Shown here piece after piece: positions 1 to 7,063 of a stretch of DNA of 64,000 nt. Every line of letters starts with the position of its first letter. The first letter of the stretch is position 1. The notes below the pieces were generated by a model. That model was not told the origin of the DNA, made no database searches, and saw nothing but the letters and a program-made list of their open reading frames with translations. Where the stretch lies: the NCBI RefSeq assembly GCF_004762045.1, contig NZ_SJOM01000007.1:4875407-4939406 (forward strand), read 5' to 3'. The DNA comes from Mycobacterium sp. DL99. GTDB taxonomy: Bacteria > Actinomycetota > Actinomycetes > Mycobacteriales > Mycobacteriaceae. The translations under genes were made by a program, and so were the position numbers.

Positions 1-106
1 CCCGGCTCCGGCTCCGGCTGGCCCGCCGATCGAGGCTGCGCCTTCGGCACCGGTACTCGGTCCGATGCCCGGACCGGCCCCTGGGCCCGCCCCGGGACCG
101 GCCTGA
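1..106 (+). CDS. C-terminal end of an unidentified Pro/Ala-rich protein (partial)
   Basis: Reading from base 2, an open frame runs off the left edge and stops at TGA 104-106. The visible 34 residues are almost entirely Pro, Ala and Gly, with repeated PA and PG pairs, as in the disordered tails of many mycobacterial envelope proteins. By synteny with M. tuberculosis the gene before mrp is the membrane protein Rv1230c, but too little is visible to assign it. High GC can keep spurious frames open, so the call rests on the stop position and the frame only. Confidence 0.45.
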   Translation, partial: PAPAPAGPPIEAAPSAPVLGPMPGPAPGPAPGPA

Positions 107-141
107 GGCCGGGCTGAATCCTGGTGGCAGTGCCGTCGCCG

Positions 142-147
142 TAGACT
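142..147 (+). promoter_or_regulatory. -10 hexamer of a leaderless mrp promoter
   Basis: TAGACT lies 5 bases before GTG 153 and 8 bases before ATG 156. This fits the TANNNT -10 element of mycobacterial housekeeping promoters and predicts that the transcript starts at or next to the start codon. No Shine-Dalgarno sequence is present. Confidence 0.5.
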
Positions 148-152
148 CGGCG

Positions 153-1298
153 GTGATGTCCGAATCTGCCACTGAGCTGCAATCCGCGGTTCGCGCCGCG
201 CTGGCCAAGGTGATCGACCCCGAATTGCGGAAGCCGATCACCGAACTTGGCATGGTCAAGAACATCTCGATCGAGGCCGACCAGGGCGTGCACGTCGAGA
301 TCTACCTGACCACCGCGGCCTGCCCCAAGAAGAACGAGATCGCCGACCTGGTGAAGGCTGCCGTCACCGACGTTCCCGGCACCGGCGCCGTCAAGGTGAG
401 CCTGGACGTGATGAACGACGAGCAGCGCGGCGAATTGCGCAAAATGCTGCGCGGCGATTCCCGCGAGCCGGTGATCCCGTTCGCCCAGCCCAACTCACTG
501 ACCCGGGTCTACGCGGTGGCCTCCGGGAAAGGTGGCGTCGGCAAGTCGAGCGTGACAGTCAACCTGGCCGCCGCGATGGCCGCCCGCGGGCTGTCCGTCG
601 GCCTGCTGGATGCCGACATCTACGGCCATTCGGTGCCGCGCATGATGGGCACCGGCGACCGGCCCACGCAGGTCGACTCGATGATCCTGCCGCCGATCGC
701 CCATGACGTGAAGGTCATCTCGATCGCGATGTTCACCCAGGGGAACACCCCTGTGGTGTGGCGCGGGCCGATGTTGCACCGGGCCCTGCAGCAGTTCCTG
801 GCCGACGTGTACTGGGGCGATCTGGACGTGCTGCTGCTCGACCTGCCACCTGGCACCGGCGATATCGCCATCTCGGTGGCCCAGTTGATCCCGGGTGCCG
901 AGATCCTGGTGGTGACCACTCCGCAGATGGCTGCCGCCGAGGTGGCCGAGCGGGCCGGTGCGATCGCCCTGCAGACGCGCCAGCGCATCGCGGGCGTGGT
1001 GGAGAACATGTCGGGCCTGCAGATGCCCGACGGCACGGTCATGCAACTGTTCGGTGAGGGCGGCGGCCGTCAGGTGGCCGACTCGCTGACCCGCTCGGTG
1101 GGCGCCGAGGTGCCGCTGCTGGGCCAGGTTCCGCTGGACCCGGCGCTCGTGGCGGCCGGTGATTCCGGTGTGCCGCTCGTGTTGTCGGCACCCGAGTCAG
1201 CGGCAGGCGCCGAGCTGCGCAAGATCGCCGAGGGATTGTCGGCCCGCAAACGCGGCCTGGCCGGGATGTCGCTGGGTCTGGATACCACCCGCCGCTAG
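153..1298 (+). CDS. mrp: Mrp/ApbC-family P-loop ATPase, iron-sulfur carrier type
   Basis: The protein (381 aa from GTG 153; ATG 156 is an equally good start) matches mycobacterial Mrp (Rv1229c). Residues 10-95 form a MIP18/DUF59-like domain, followed by a ParA/MinD-type NTPase with the deviant P-loop SGKGGVGKS at about 125-133, DADIYGHSVPR, and DLPPGTGD. Family members bind and deliver Fe-S clusters in the cytosol. The CPxC pair that bridges a cluster between Mrp/Nbp35 subunits is missing: after GVVENMSG the sequence continues LQMPDG. The gene ends tail-to-tail with tatB, overlapping by 4 bp. Identity is secure from length, order and the neighbouring sigE locus; the iron-sulfur role is inferred from the family. 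Confidence 0.93.
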   Translation: MMSESATELQSAVRAALAKVIDPELRKPITELGMVKNISIEADQGVHVEIYLTTAACPKKNEIADLVKAAVTDVPGTGAVKVSLDVMNDEQRGELRKMLRGDSREPVIPFAQPNSLTRVYAVASGKGGVGKSSVTVNLAAAMAARGLSVGLLDADIYGHSVPRMMGTGDRPTQVDSMILPPIAHDVKVISIAMFTQGNTPVVWRGPMLHRALQQFLADVYWGDLDVLLLDLPPGTGDIAISVAQLIPGAEILVVTTPQMAAAEVAERAGAIALQTRQRIAGVVENMSGLQMPDGTVMQLFGEGGGRQVADSLTRSVGAEVPLLGQVPLDPALVAAGDSGVPLVLSAPESAAGAELRKIAEGLSARKRGLAGMSLGLDTTRR

Positions 1299-1723
1299 GT
1301 GGCGTCGGGGTCGAACGTCGTGCCGGCCGGCTTGTCTGCCGGCGTGGCGGGCGGTTCGGCCGCGGGCTGCCCGTTGAGCGCATCCGCCGGCCGGTCGCCC
1401 GGCACCGACGGCTGGTCCGTCTTGCGGTCATCGAAGGCACCAGTCAGGAACGAGTCGTCACCATCGAGCAGATGCTTGGTGATCGCGGCCCGCGGGGTCA
1501 TGCCGCGCAGCTTCTGCAGATCGGCAAGGGGCTGTCGAAGATCGTCGAACTCCGGGCCGAGGTCCTCGCGCAACTGGCTGGTGGCACCGCTGACGTAGTC
1601 ACGTGCCTGACGCAGGGCATTCGATGTCCATCGGATTGCACCGGGCAGGCGCTCGGGCCCCAGGATCACCAAACCGGCGATCACCAGGACCAACATCTCT
1701 CCCCACCCGATGTTCGCAAACAT
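1295..1723 (-). CDS. tatB: Sec-independent protein translocase subunit TatB
   Basis: A 142-aa protein beginning MFANIGWGEMLVLVIAGLVI, with a single N-terminal membrane helix (about residues 5-21) followed by GPERLPGAIRW. This is the TatA/B signature with the Glu and the Gly-Pro hinge. An amphipathic helix and a charged, Pro-rich soluble tail follow. TatB acts with TatC in recognising twin-arginine signal peptides at the cytoplasmic membrane. The start codon lies 2 bases after the htrA stop and has no good ribosome site of its own, so translation is probably coupled to htrA. The order sigE-rseA-htrA-tatB matches Rv1221-Rv1224. Confidence 0.95.
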   Translation of the reverse strand: MFANIGWGEMLVLVIAGLVILGPERLPGAIRWTSNALRQARDYVSGATSQLREDLGPEFDDLRQPLADLQKLRGMTPRAAITKHLLDGDDSFLTGAFDDRKTDQPSVPGDRPADALNGQPAAEPPATPADKPAGTTFDPDAT

Positions 1724-1725
1724 TG

Positions 1726-3222
1726 CTACTGCGCTTTTTGATCGTCGCCGATCGGCGTGACCATGAACGTCATCGGCCGACCGTCGCGGAGCACCTCGAT
1801 CGGGGCTTCCTGCCCGATCTTGAGCTGACGTACCGCAACCACCATCTCATCGGCGTCGGCGACCTTGCGGTCCCCGACCTTGACCACGACGTCGTTCTCC
1901 AGGATGCCGGCCTTGTCGGCCGGGCCACCGGCGTTGACGTTGCGGACCTGAGCACCCGAGGCCACGCTGTTGCTCACCGTGACGGCGCTGAGCAGCAACG
2001 TCGGATGCGCGACCTTGCCGTCCTTGATCAGGTTCTCGACAACCTGCTTGACCTCGTTGACCGGGATCGCGAAGCCGAGGCCACTGGCGCTGTCCGACAA
2101 CGACTTTCCGGCCGTGTTGATCCCGATCACCTCGGAGGACATGTTGATCAGCGGGCCACCGGAGTTGCCGTGGTTGATCGAGGCGTCGGTCTGGAGCCCG
2201 TCGATCACGGTGTCGGTGTCGGAACCTTCACCCGAGAGCGGCACCGGCCGGTGCAGCGCGCTGATGATGCCGTGGGTGACCGTGCTGCGCAGCCCCAGCG
2301 GGGCGCCGGCCGCGATGACTTCCTCGCCGACGCGCACCTTCTCGGAATCACCCATCCGCGCCACGACGAGGTTGTCGACGTTGTCGACCTTGAGCACCGC
2401 CAGGTCGGTCTTGGGGTCACGGCCGACCAGGTTGGCCGGTACTTCCTTGCCGTCGTTGAACACGACGGTGATCTGGTAGTCCGCCGGCTTGCTCGCGGCA
2501 TCGGAGATCACGTGGTTGTTGGTGACGATGTAGCCCTTGCCGTCGACGACGACGCCGGAGCCCTGTGAGCCCTCGGTCTTGCTCTTGGCCTCGATGGTCA
2601 CCACCGAGTCCTCGACCGCCGCGGCGACCGTGGCGAACCGGCCGGCGTCCGGCGACGGGAGGTCACCGGTCTCCAGCGTCACCTTGGAGGTGGTGAACGC
2701 CTGCACGGTGCCTGCCGTCTTCTGCCCGACCCAGCCGCCGATGAAGGCGATCAATCCGGCGACGATGAACAGGATGAACAGCGACGGCCACGACACCCGG
2801 CCGCCGAACAGCACCTCGCGGGCGCCCAGCTTGCCGATCGGGGCCGCCACGATCACGGGTGCGGCCGGGGCCTGTGCGGGTACGCCCAGCGCCGGCATGG
2901 CGCCCGGATCGCGCCAGGGATCGTCGAAATCGTCGTCACCGGCGTACTTCTCGGCCTCCAGCGCGCCGGCGTCGGTGGGGTGGCGCTGCAGTGAGTCACC
3001 GGCACCCCCGGGACGTCCGAACGCCTCGGCCAGTACCGGATCCGGAGGTTGGTCCTTGGGGGCGTACTCGCCCTGGTCCTGGTACTTGTCCGCACCGAGG
3101 AACGAGCCATCGACGCCGGTGGGACGGCCGAACGTCCGCTGCGACAACTGGTCGACGGGAGGCCGCTCGACAGGGCGCGGTTCCAGACGGCCGCTCTCGT
3201 CGGACTGGTCCTGGTTGGTCAC
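1726..3222 (-). CDS. htrA: HtrA/DegP-like membrane-anchored serine protease
   Basis: A 498-aa protein with a long acidic, Pro-rich cytoplasmic N-terminus (1-140), one membrane helix (about 146-164), a trypsin-fold protease and one C-terminal PDZ domain (about 400-490). The catalytic triad is visible as His237 (TNNHV), Asp273 (KTDLAVLKVD) and Ser354 (GNSGGP). It corresponds to Rv1223, an envelope quality-control protease that belongs to the SigE regulon in M. tuberculosis. The start used is GTG 3222; its ribosome site is weak. It lies 77 bp after rseA and is followed directly by tatB, consistent with one envelope-stress transcript. Confidence 0.95.
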   Translation of the reverse strand: MTNQDQSDESGRLEPRPVERPPVDQLSQRTFGRPTGVDGSFLGADKYQDQGEYAPKDQPPDPVLAEAFGRPGGAGDSLQRHPTDAGALEAEKYAGDDDFDDPWRDPGAMPALGVPAQAPAAPVIVAAPIGKLGAREVLFGGRVSWPSLFILFIVAGLIAFIGGWVGQKTAGTVQAFTTSKVTLETGDLPSPDAGRFATVAAAVEDSVVTIEAKSKTEGSQGSGVVVDGKGYIVTNNHVISDAASKPADYQITVVFNDGKEVPANLVGRDPKTDLAVLKVDNVDNLVVARMGDSEKVRVGEEVIAAGAPLGLRSTVTHGIISALHRPVPLSGEGSDTDTVIDGLQTDASINHGNSGGPLINMSSEVIGINTAGKSLSDSASGLGFAIPVNEVKQVVENLIKDGKVAHPTLLLSAVTVSNSVASGAQVRNVNAGGPADKAGILENDVVVKVGDRKVADADEMVVAVRQLKIGQEAPIEVLRDGRPMTFMVTPIGDDQKAQ

Positions 3223-3299
3223 CGGTGTATCACTCTCTGTTGGAGCGCCCGCCCCAGCCAGATAGGCCGACGCCGGTCACTGATCGCCTTGTGTCCAGC

Positions 3300-3698
3300 C
3301 TACCGGCGCTTACGCCGACTCTGCGTCGGGTCATCAGCAAAGGGAGGCTGTTCATCGACCTCGGCCGAAGGCTGCGGGCTGTGGTGCGGTATCTGCGACA
3401 ACAGTCCCAACAGGGAATTCGGAATGGCTATCGGACAGGAGTCCCGCAATGCGGCCCGGGCCTGGCCCTGGGCATCGACCTCGGCCGCGCAATCCGGGCA
3501 CAGGGACAAGTGGTGTGCGGCCCGAAGGTGAGCGCTCATCCGCAGCTCACCATCGACGAAGGCCGCGATGGCCTCGGTCGAGAGGTGCTCGGTGGAACCG
3601 AACTGGCGAGGCGCGCCGACCGGCGCACCGCTCTGGGAAGCGAACTGCGCGGGCAGCCAGGAGAATGCCCGACGGAACACATGTCCCGGGTCGACCAT
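3300..3698 (-). CDS. rseA: Anti-sigma-E factor RseA (zinc-associated anti-sigma domain)
   Basis: A 132-aa protein starting at ATG 3698, preceded by GAGAGGAGC at good spacing; an open frame continues upstream but overlaps sigE and is ignored. The ZAS motif H-x3-C-x2-C is visible as HLSLCPDC at about 63-70, after a helical segment beginning at about residue 40. This is the motif of redox-responsive anti-sigma factors. In M. tuberculosis RseA (Rv1222) binds SigE and is removed by phosphorylation and ClpC1P2 degradation. The C-terminal tail is Pro- and charge-rich. It lies immediately downstream of sigE on the same strand. Confidence 0.93.
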   Translation of the reverse strand: MVDPGHVFRRAFSWLPAQFASQSGAPVGAPRQFGSTEHLSTEAIAAFVDGELRMSAHLRAAHHLSLCPDCAAEVDAQGQARAALRDSCPIAIPNSLLGLLSQIPHHSPQPSAEVDEQPPFADDPTQSRRKRR

Positions 3699-3775
3699 CG
3701 CCCAGCTCCTCTCGCCACGACCAAATGTCCTGACCCGAATGTAGCGCGACCGAGCGCGCTGGACACCAACCACCG

Positions 3776-4555
3776 CTAGGCGGATTTGGCGGTTTCCGGC
3801 GAGTTCTTCGCCAGATAATCGCGCAACGCCTGACGACCGCGGTGAATGCGGCTGCGCACGGTTCCGAGCTTCACGCCCAGCGTGGCACCGATTTCCTCGT
3901 AGGACAGACCCTCGATGTCGCACAGGACCACCGCGGCGCGGAACTCCGGCGCCAGTGAGTCCAGCGCGGCCTGAAGGTCGGCCCCCAGCCGCGAGTCGTG
4001 GTAGATCTGCTCGGGGTTCGGGTCGTCGGCGGGCACCCGGTCGTAGTCCTCGGGCAGCGCTTCCATCCGGATGCGGCCACGGCGACGGACCATGTCCAGG
4101 AACAGGTTGGTGGTGATGCGGTGCAACCACCCCTCGAAGGTTCCCGGCTGGTAGTTCTGCACCGAGCGGAACACCCGGATGAAGGTTTCCTGGGTCAGGT
4201 CCTCGGCATCGTGCTGGTTACCCGAGAGCCGGTAGGCCAGTCGGTACACCCGGTCCGCGTGTTGACGCACCAGCTCGTCCCATGACGGCATGGCGGCCTG
4301 GTCGCCGGTGGCGTCGAAAACCGCGGTACCGGTCAATTCATCGGACGGCTCGACCCACTCGCCCGCGGTGAACTGCTCCAGATGTGCCATTGACACCGGG
4401 GCGTGTTGGGTGGCGGGGTTCGAGGTAACAGCGGTGGTGCTCGTCGGATCCTCCTGATCACAGATTTCACTCAGCTCAACACGACTGATCACTTCGTTAT
4501 TCCGATTGCTGTCCTGGTTGTGCTGGGCAGTGCGCCAGCGGGCGCCGTGTTCCAT
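3776..4555 (-). CDS. sigE: ECF RNA polymerase sigma factor SigE
   Basis: From ATG 4555 the protein is 259 aa, about the length of Rv1221. Sigma region 2 is at about 95-165 (RVYRLAYRLSGNQHDAEDLTQ) and region 4 at about 200-250 (LSYEEIGATLGVKLGTVRSR). SigE controls the response to envelope and surfactant stress, including htrA and sigB. The N-terminal 80 residues are poorly conserved, and SigE of M. tuberculosis is known to use several start sites, so internal starts such as the ATG at residue 56 remain possible. An AGGA lies 11 bases before ATG 4555. The gene is divergent from the O-methyltransferase across 174 bp. Confidence 0.94.
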   Translation of the reverse strand: MEHGARWRTAQHNQDSNRNNEVISRVELSEICDQEDPTSTTAVTSNPATQHAPVSMAHLEQFTAGEWVEPSDELTGTAVFDATGDQAAMPSWDELVRQHADRVYRLAYRLSGNQHDAEDLTQETFIRVFRSVQNYQPGTFEGWLHRITTNLFLDMVRRRGRIRMEALPEDYDRVPADDPNPEQIYHDSRLGADLQAALDSLAPEFRAAVVLCDIEGLSYEEIGATLGVKLGTVRSRIHRGRQALRDYLAKNSPETAKSA

Positions 4556-4717
4556 GCGGATACCGTTCCTGATCCCGGTGTGGCGGATATATGAGCAATC
4601 TGAACTTTCCCTGAGAATGCCGACGATACGTCCGGTCACCTGCCCGAACCAGCGAATATCCGTCGGTGATAACCGCCACGCACGGGCGTGTCGCGACGGC
4701 GCCCCCGGGGTCTGGCC

Positions 4718-4723
4718 TACGCT
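4718..4723 (+). promoter_or_regulatory. -10 hexamer of a leaderless promoter for the O-methyltransferase
   Basis: TACGCT is followed by 6 bases and then ATG 4730. The spacing predicts a leaderless transcript starting at the ATG and supports this start over the in-frame GTG at 4688. Confidence 0.5.
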
Positions 4724-4729
4724 GCGGGC

Positions 4730-5374
4730 ATGGTCAGCTCCAACCCCGGTCACGCCGAGGCGATCGTCACGCATGCCGAACGGTCGATCTCCGAAGACGA
4801 GATCGTCGCGGCTGCGCGTGAGCGGGCCGAAGAACTCGGCGCAGGCGCCGTAACCCCGGCGGTGGGAGCCCTGCTGAGCGTGCTCGCGCGGCTCACCGGG
4901 GGCAAGGCGGTCGTCGAAGTCGGCACCGGCGCCGGCGTCAGCGGGTTGTGGCTGTTGTCCGGTATGAGCGACGACGGCGTGCTGACCACGATCGACGTCG
5001 AACCCGAGCATCAGCGCATCGCCAAGCAGGGGTTCCACGAGGCCGGTGTCGGCCCCGGGCGGACCCGCCTGATCAGCGGGCGCGCCCAGGAGGTGCTGAC
5101 CCGCCTGGCCGACGAGTCCTACGACCTGGTGTTCATCGATGCCGAGCCGATCGACCAGCCGCAGTTCGTGACCGAGGGGGTGCGCCTCCTACGTTCCGGC
5201 GGCGCGATCGTGCTGCACCGGGCCGCGCTCGGCGGCCGGGCCGGCGACGCCTCGGCCAATGATGCCGAGGTCAGCGCCGTGCGCGAAGCGGCCCGGCTCA
5301 TCGCCGAGGACGAACGACTCACCCCGGTGCTGATCCCGTTGGGCGACGGCCTGTTGGCCGCCGCTCGAGACTGA
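4730..5374 (+). CDS. Class I SAM-dependent O-methyltransferase (Rv1220c-like)
   Basis: A 214-aa protein of the caffeoyl-CoA/catechol O-methyltransferase type. The SAM-binding motif I is VEVGTGAGVSGLWLL, followed by the acidic ITIDVEPEH-type strand (TTIDVEPEH) and LVFIDAEPIDQP, the metal/substrate region. It matches Rv1220c closely through its whole length. The substrate is unknown. It is transcribed divergently from sigE, an arrangement conserved in M. tuberculosis, and ends at a strong intrinsic terminator. Confidence 0.9.
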   Translation: MVSSNPGHAEAIVTHAERSISEDEIVAAARERAEELGAGAVTPAVGALLSVLARLTGGKAVVEVGTGAGVSGLWLLSGMSDDGVLTTIDVEPEHQRIAKQGFHEAGVGPGRTRLISGRAQEVLTRLADESYDLVFIDAEPIDQPQFVTEGVRLLRSGGAIVLHRAALGGRAGDASANDAEVSAVREAARLIAEDERLTPVLIPLGDGLLAAARD

Positions 5375-5391
5375 CTTTCCTCGCTTCCCTC

Positions 5392-5434
5392 CCGGCCTCA
5401 CCCCTCGCTTTGGGGTGAGGCCGGATTTTTCTTT
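5392..5434 (+). terminator. Strong intrinsic terminator
   Basis: Perfect 13-bp stem CCGGCCTCACCCC (5392-5404) and GGGGTGAGGCCGG (5412-5424) with a 7-base loop, followed by a T-rich run ATTTTTCTTT. This is the only classical rho-independent terminator with a U-tract in the window. It insulates the following tetR-ABC operon. Confidence 0.92.
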
Positions 5435-5469
5435 ACAGATTCCTGACGCGGCATCCCCTTGACCGCGAA

Positions 5470-5505
5470 CTGAACGCATGTTTAGTGTATTAAACATGCG
5501 TTCAG
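5470..5505. promoter_or_regulatory. Perfect 36-bp operator palindrome overlapping the raaS promoter and start codon
   Basis: CTGAACGCATGTTTA (5470-5484) and its exact reverse complement TAAACATGCGTTCAG (5491-5505) flank the 6-base spacer GTGTAT. A -10-like TAGTGT (5483-5488) lies inside, and the start codon ATG 5496 is within the right arm. A leaderless mRNA would therefore begin inside the operator, and a bound TetR dimer would block initiation. This is a typical autoregulatory site. Confidence 0.88.
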
Positions 5506-6173
5506 TCGATGATCGAACAGCGATGGCCCGGATCCGTGACGCCGCGATCGAGCAGTACGGGCAGCGCGGATTCAGCGTGGGGCTGCGCACCATCGCCGAG
5601 GCCGCCGGCGTCAGCGCCGCCCTGGTGATCCACCACTTCGGCTCCAAGGAAGGGCTACGCAAGGCGTGCGACGCCTACGTGGCAGAGGTGGTGCGCGAGG
5701 CCAAGACCGAATCCCTGCAGAGCAGTGACCCCGCGACCTGGCTGGCCCAGATGTCCGAGATCGAGTCCTATGCGCCGCTGATGGCCTACCTGGTCCGCAG
5801 CATGCAGTCCGGCAGTGACCTGGCGACGACATTCTGGCGCACCATGGTTGCCAACGCCGAGGAATACCTGGAAGAGGGCGTTCGCACCGGAGTGCTCAAA
5901 CCCAGCCGCGACCCGCGGGCCCGGGCGCGGTTCATGGCGATCTGCAGTGGCGGCGGGTTTCTGCTGTACCTCCAGATGCATGACGACCCAACGGATCTGC
6001 GCCGGGTGCTGCGCGACTACGGCGAAGACATGATGCTGCCCGCCCTTGAGCTCTACACCGAGGGCCTGATGACCGACTCGACCATGTACGAGGCGTTCCT
6101 GCACCAACGCGAACAAGGCATCCCGTTCAGCTCAGAGACCGAAACCAAGACCGACACCAAGGAGCCAGCGTGA
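5496..6173 (+). CDS. raaS: TetR-family regulator, RaaS (Rv1219c) orthologue
   Basis: A 225-aa regulator starting MRSVDDRTAMARIRDAAIEQ. The TetR HTH spans about residues 10-57 (GVSAALVIHHFGSKEGL), and the C-terminal ligand domain contains YAPLMAYLVRSMQSG as in Rv1219c. RaaS represses the adjacent ABC exporter in M. tuberculosis and is linked to antimicrobial-assisted survival. The start at 5496 is preferred to the in-frame ATG at 5478 because it matches the family N-terminus. It overlaps the ABC ATPase gene by 4 bp (GTGA), so regulator and pump are co-translated. Confidence 0.9.
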   Translation: MRSVDDRTAMARIRDAAIEQYGQRGFSVGLRTIAEAAGVSAALVIHHFGSKEGLRKACDAYVAEVVREAKTESLQSSDPATWLAQMSEIESYAPLMAYLVRSMQSGSDLATTFWRTMVANAEEYLEEGVRTGVLKPSRDPRARARFMAICSGGGFLLYLQMHDDPTDLRRVLRDYGEDMMLPALELYTEGLMTDSTMYEAFLHQREQGIPFSSETETKTDTKEPA

Positions 6174-7063
6174 ACAACTCCGTCGAAATCCGCGGATTGT
6201 CAAAGTCTTTCGGGCACACCAAGGCCCTCGATGGACTGAACCTGACGGTCTCCCCCGGCGACGTCACCGGCTTCCTCGGGCCCAACGGCGCGGGCAAGTC
6301 CACCACGATCAGGGTGCTGCTCGGTCTGCTGCGCGCCGACGGGGGTTCCGCGAGACTGCTCGGCGGCGACCCATGGCGCGACGCGGTCGCCCTACACCGC
6401 CGAATCGCCTACGTCCCCGGCGATGTCACGTTGTGGCCCAACCTGACCGGCATGCAGGCCATCGACTTCCTGTGCCGGCTGCGCGGCAACGGCGTGGACA
6501 CCCGGCGCCGCGACGACCTGATCGAACGGTTCGAACTGGACCCGCACAAGAAGGCCCGCACCTACTCCAAGGGCAACCGGCAGAAGGTCGCCATCGTCGC
6601 GGCGTTCAGCTGCCATTCCGAGCTCTACATTCTCGACGAGCCGACATCAGGACTGGACCCGTTGATGGAAAGGGCATTTCAGCAGTGTGTGGCCGAGGTC
6701 GCCGGCCAGGGCGCCGCGGTCCTGCTGTCCAGCCACATCCTGGCCGAAGTGGAAAAGCTCTGCGACAACGTGACGATCATCCGGTCCGGGCGCACGGTGC
6801 GTTCCGGCTCCCTCGCCGAACTGCGGCACCTGATGCGCACCAAGGTCACGGCGCGCACCCGCTCCGATGGCCGCGCACTGCAGAACACCCCGTACGTGCA
6901 TGACTTCACGAGCCGCGATGGCACAGTGAGCTTCTCGGTGAACCGGGCCGAACTGGAGTTCGTCCTGGAGCACCTGGCCGACCTCGGAATCGAAGATCTC
7001 ACCGTCGCACCGGCATCCCTGGAGGACATGTTCCTGCGCGAGTACCAGGAGGCGAGCCGGTGA
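6170..7063 (+). CDS. ABC exporter ATP-binding subunit (Rv1218c-like)
   Basis: A 297-aa nucleotide-binding protein with Walker A GPNGAGKST at about 37-45, a degenerate signature YSKGNRQKV, Walker B LYILDEPTSGLD and the H-loop SSHILAEVEKL. The C-terminal 80 residues form the extra domain common in drug-exporter ATPases of the DrrA/CcmA type. In M. tuberculosis the equivalent Rv1218c-Rv1217c pump exports several drug classes. It starts at GTG 6170 inside the raaS stop and ends in a GTGA overlap with the permease gene, so the operon is tightly coupled. Confidence 0.92.
   Translation: MNNSVEIRGLSKSFGHTKALDGLNLTVSPGDVTGFLGPNGAGKSTTIRVLLGLLRADGGSARLLGGDPWRDAVALHRRIAYVPGDVTLWPNLTGMQAIDFLCRLRGNGVDTRRRDDLIERFELDPHKKARTYSKGNRQKVAIVAAFSCHSELYILDEPTSGLDPLMERAFQQCVAEVAGQGAAVLLSSHILAEVEKLCDNVTIIRSGRTVRSGSLAELRHLMRTKVTARTRSDGRALQNTPYVHDFTSRDGTVSFSVNRAELEFVLEHLADLGIEDLTVAPASLEDMFLREYQEASR

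Noticed and set aside
3699..4130. N-terminal extension of rseA into sigE
   Set aside because: The Arg/Pro-rich sequence is an out-of-frame shadow of sigE; the ATG at 3698 has a good ribosome site and gives the normal length.
4556..5038. Open frame extending sigE upstream to 5038
   Set aside because: It runs through the divergent O-methyltransferase gene and has no family similarity; high GC keeps such frames open.
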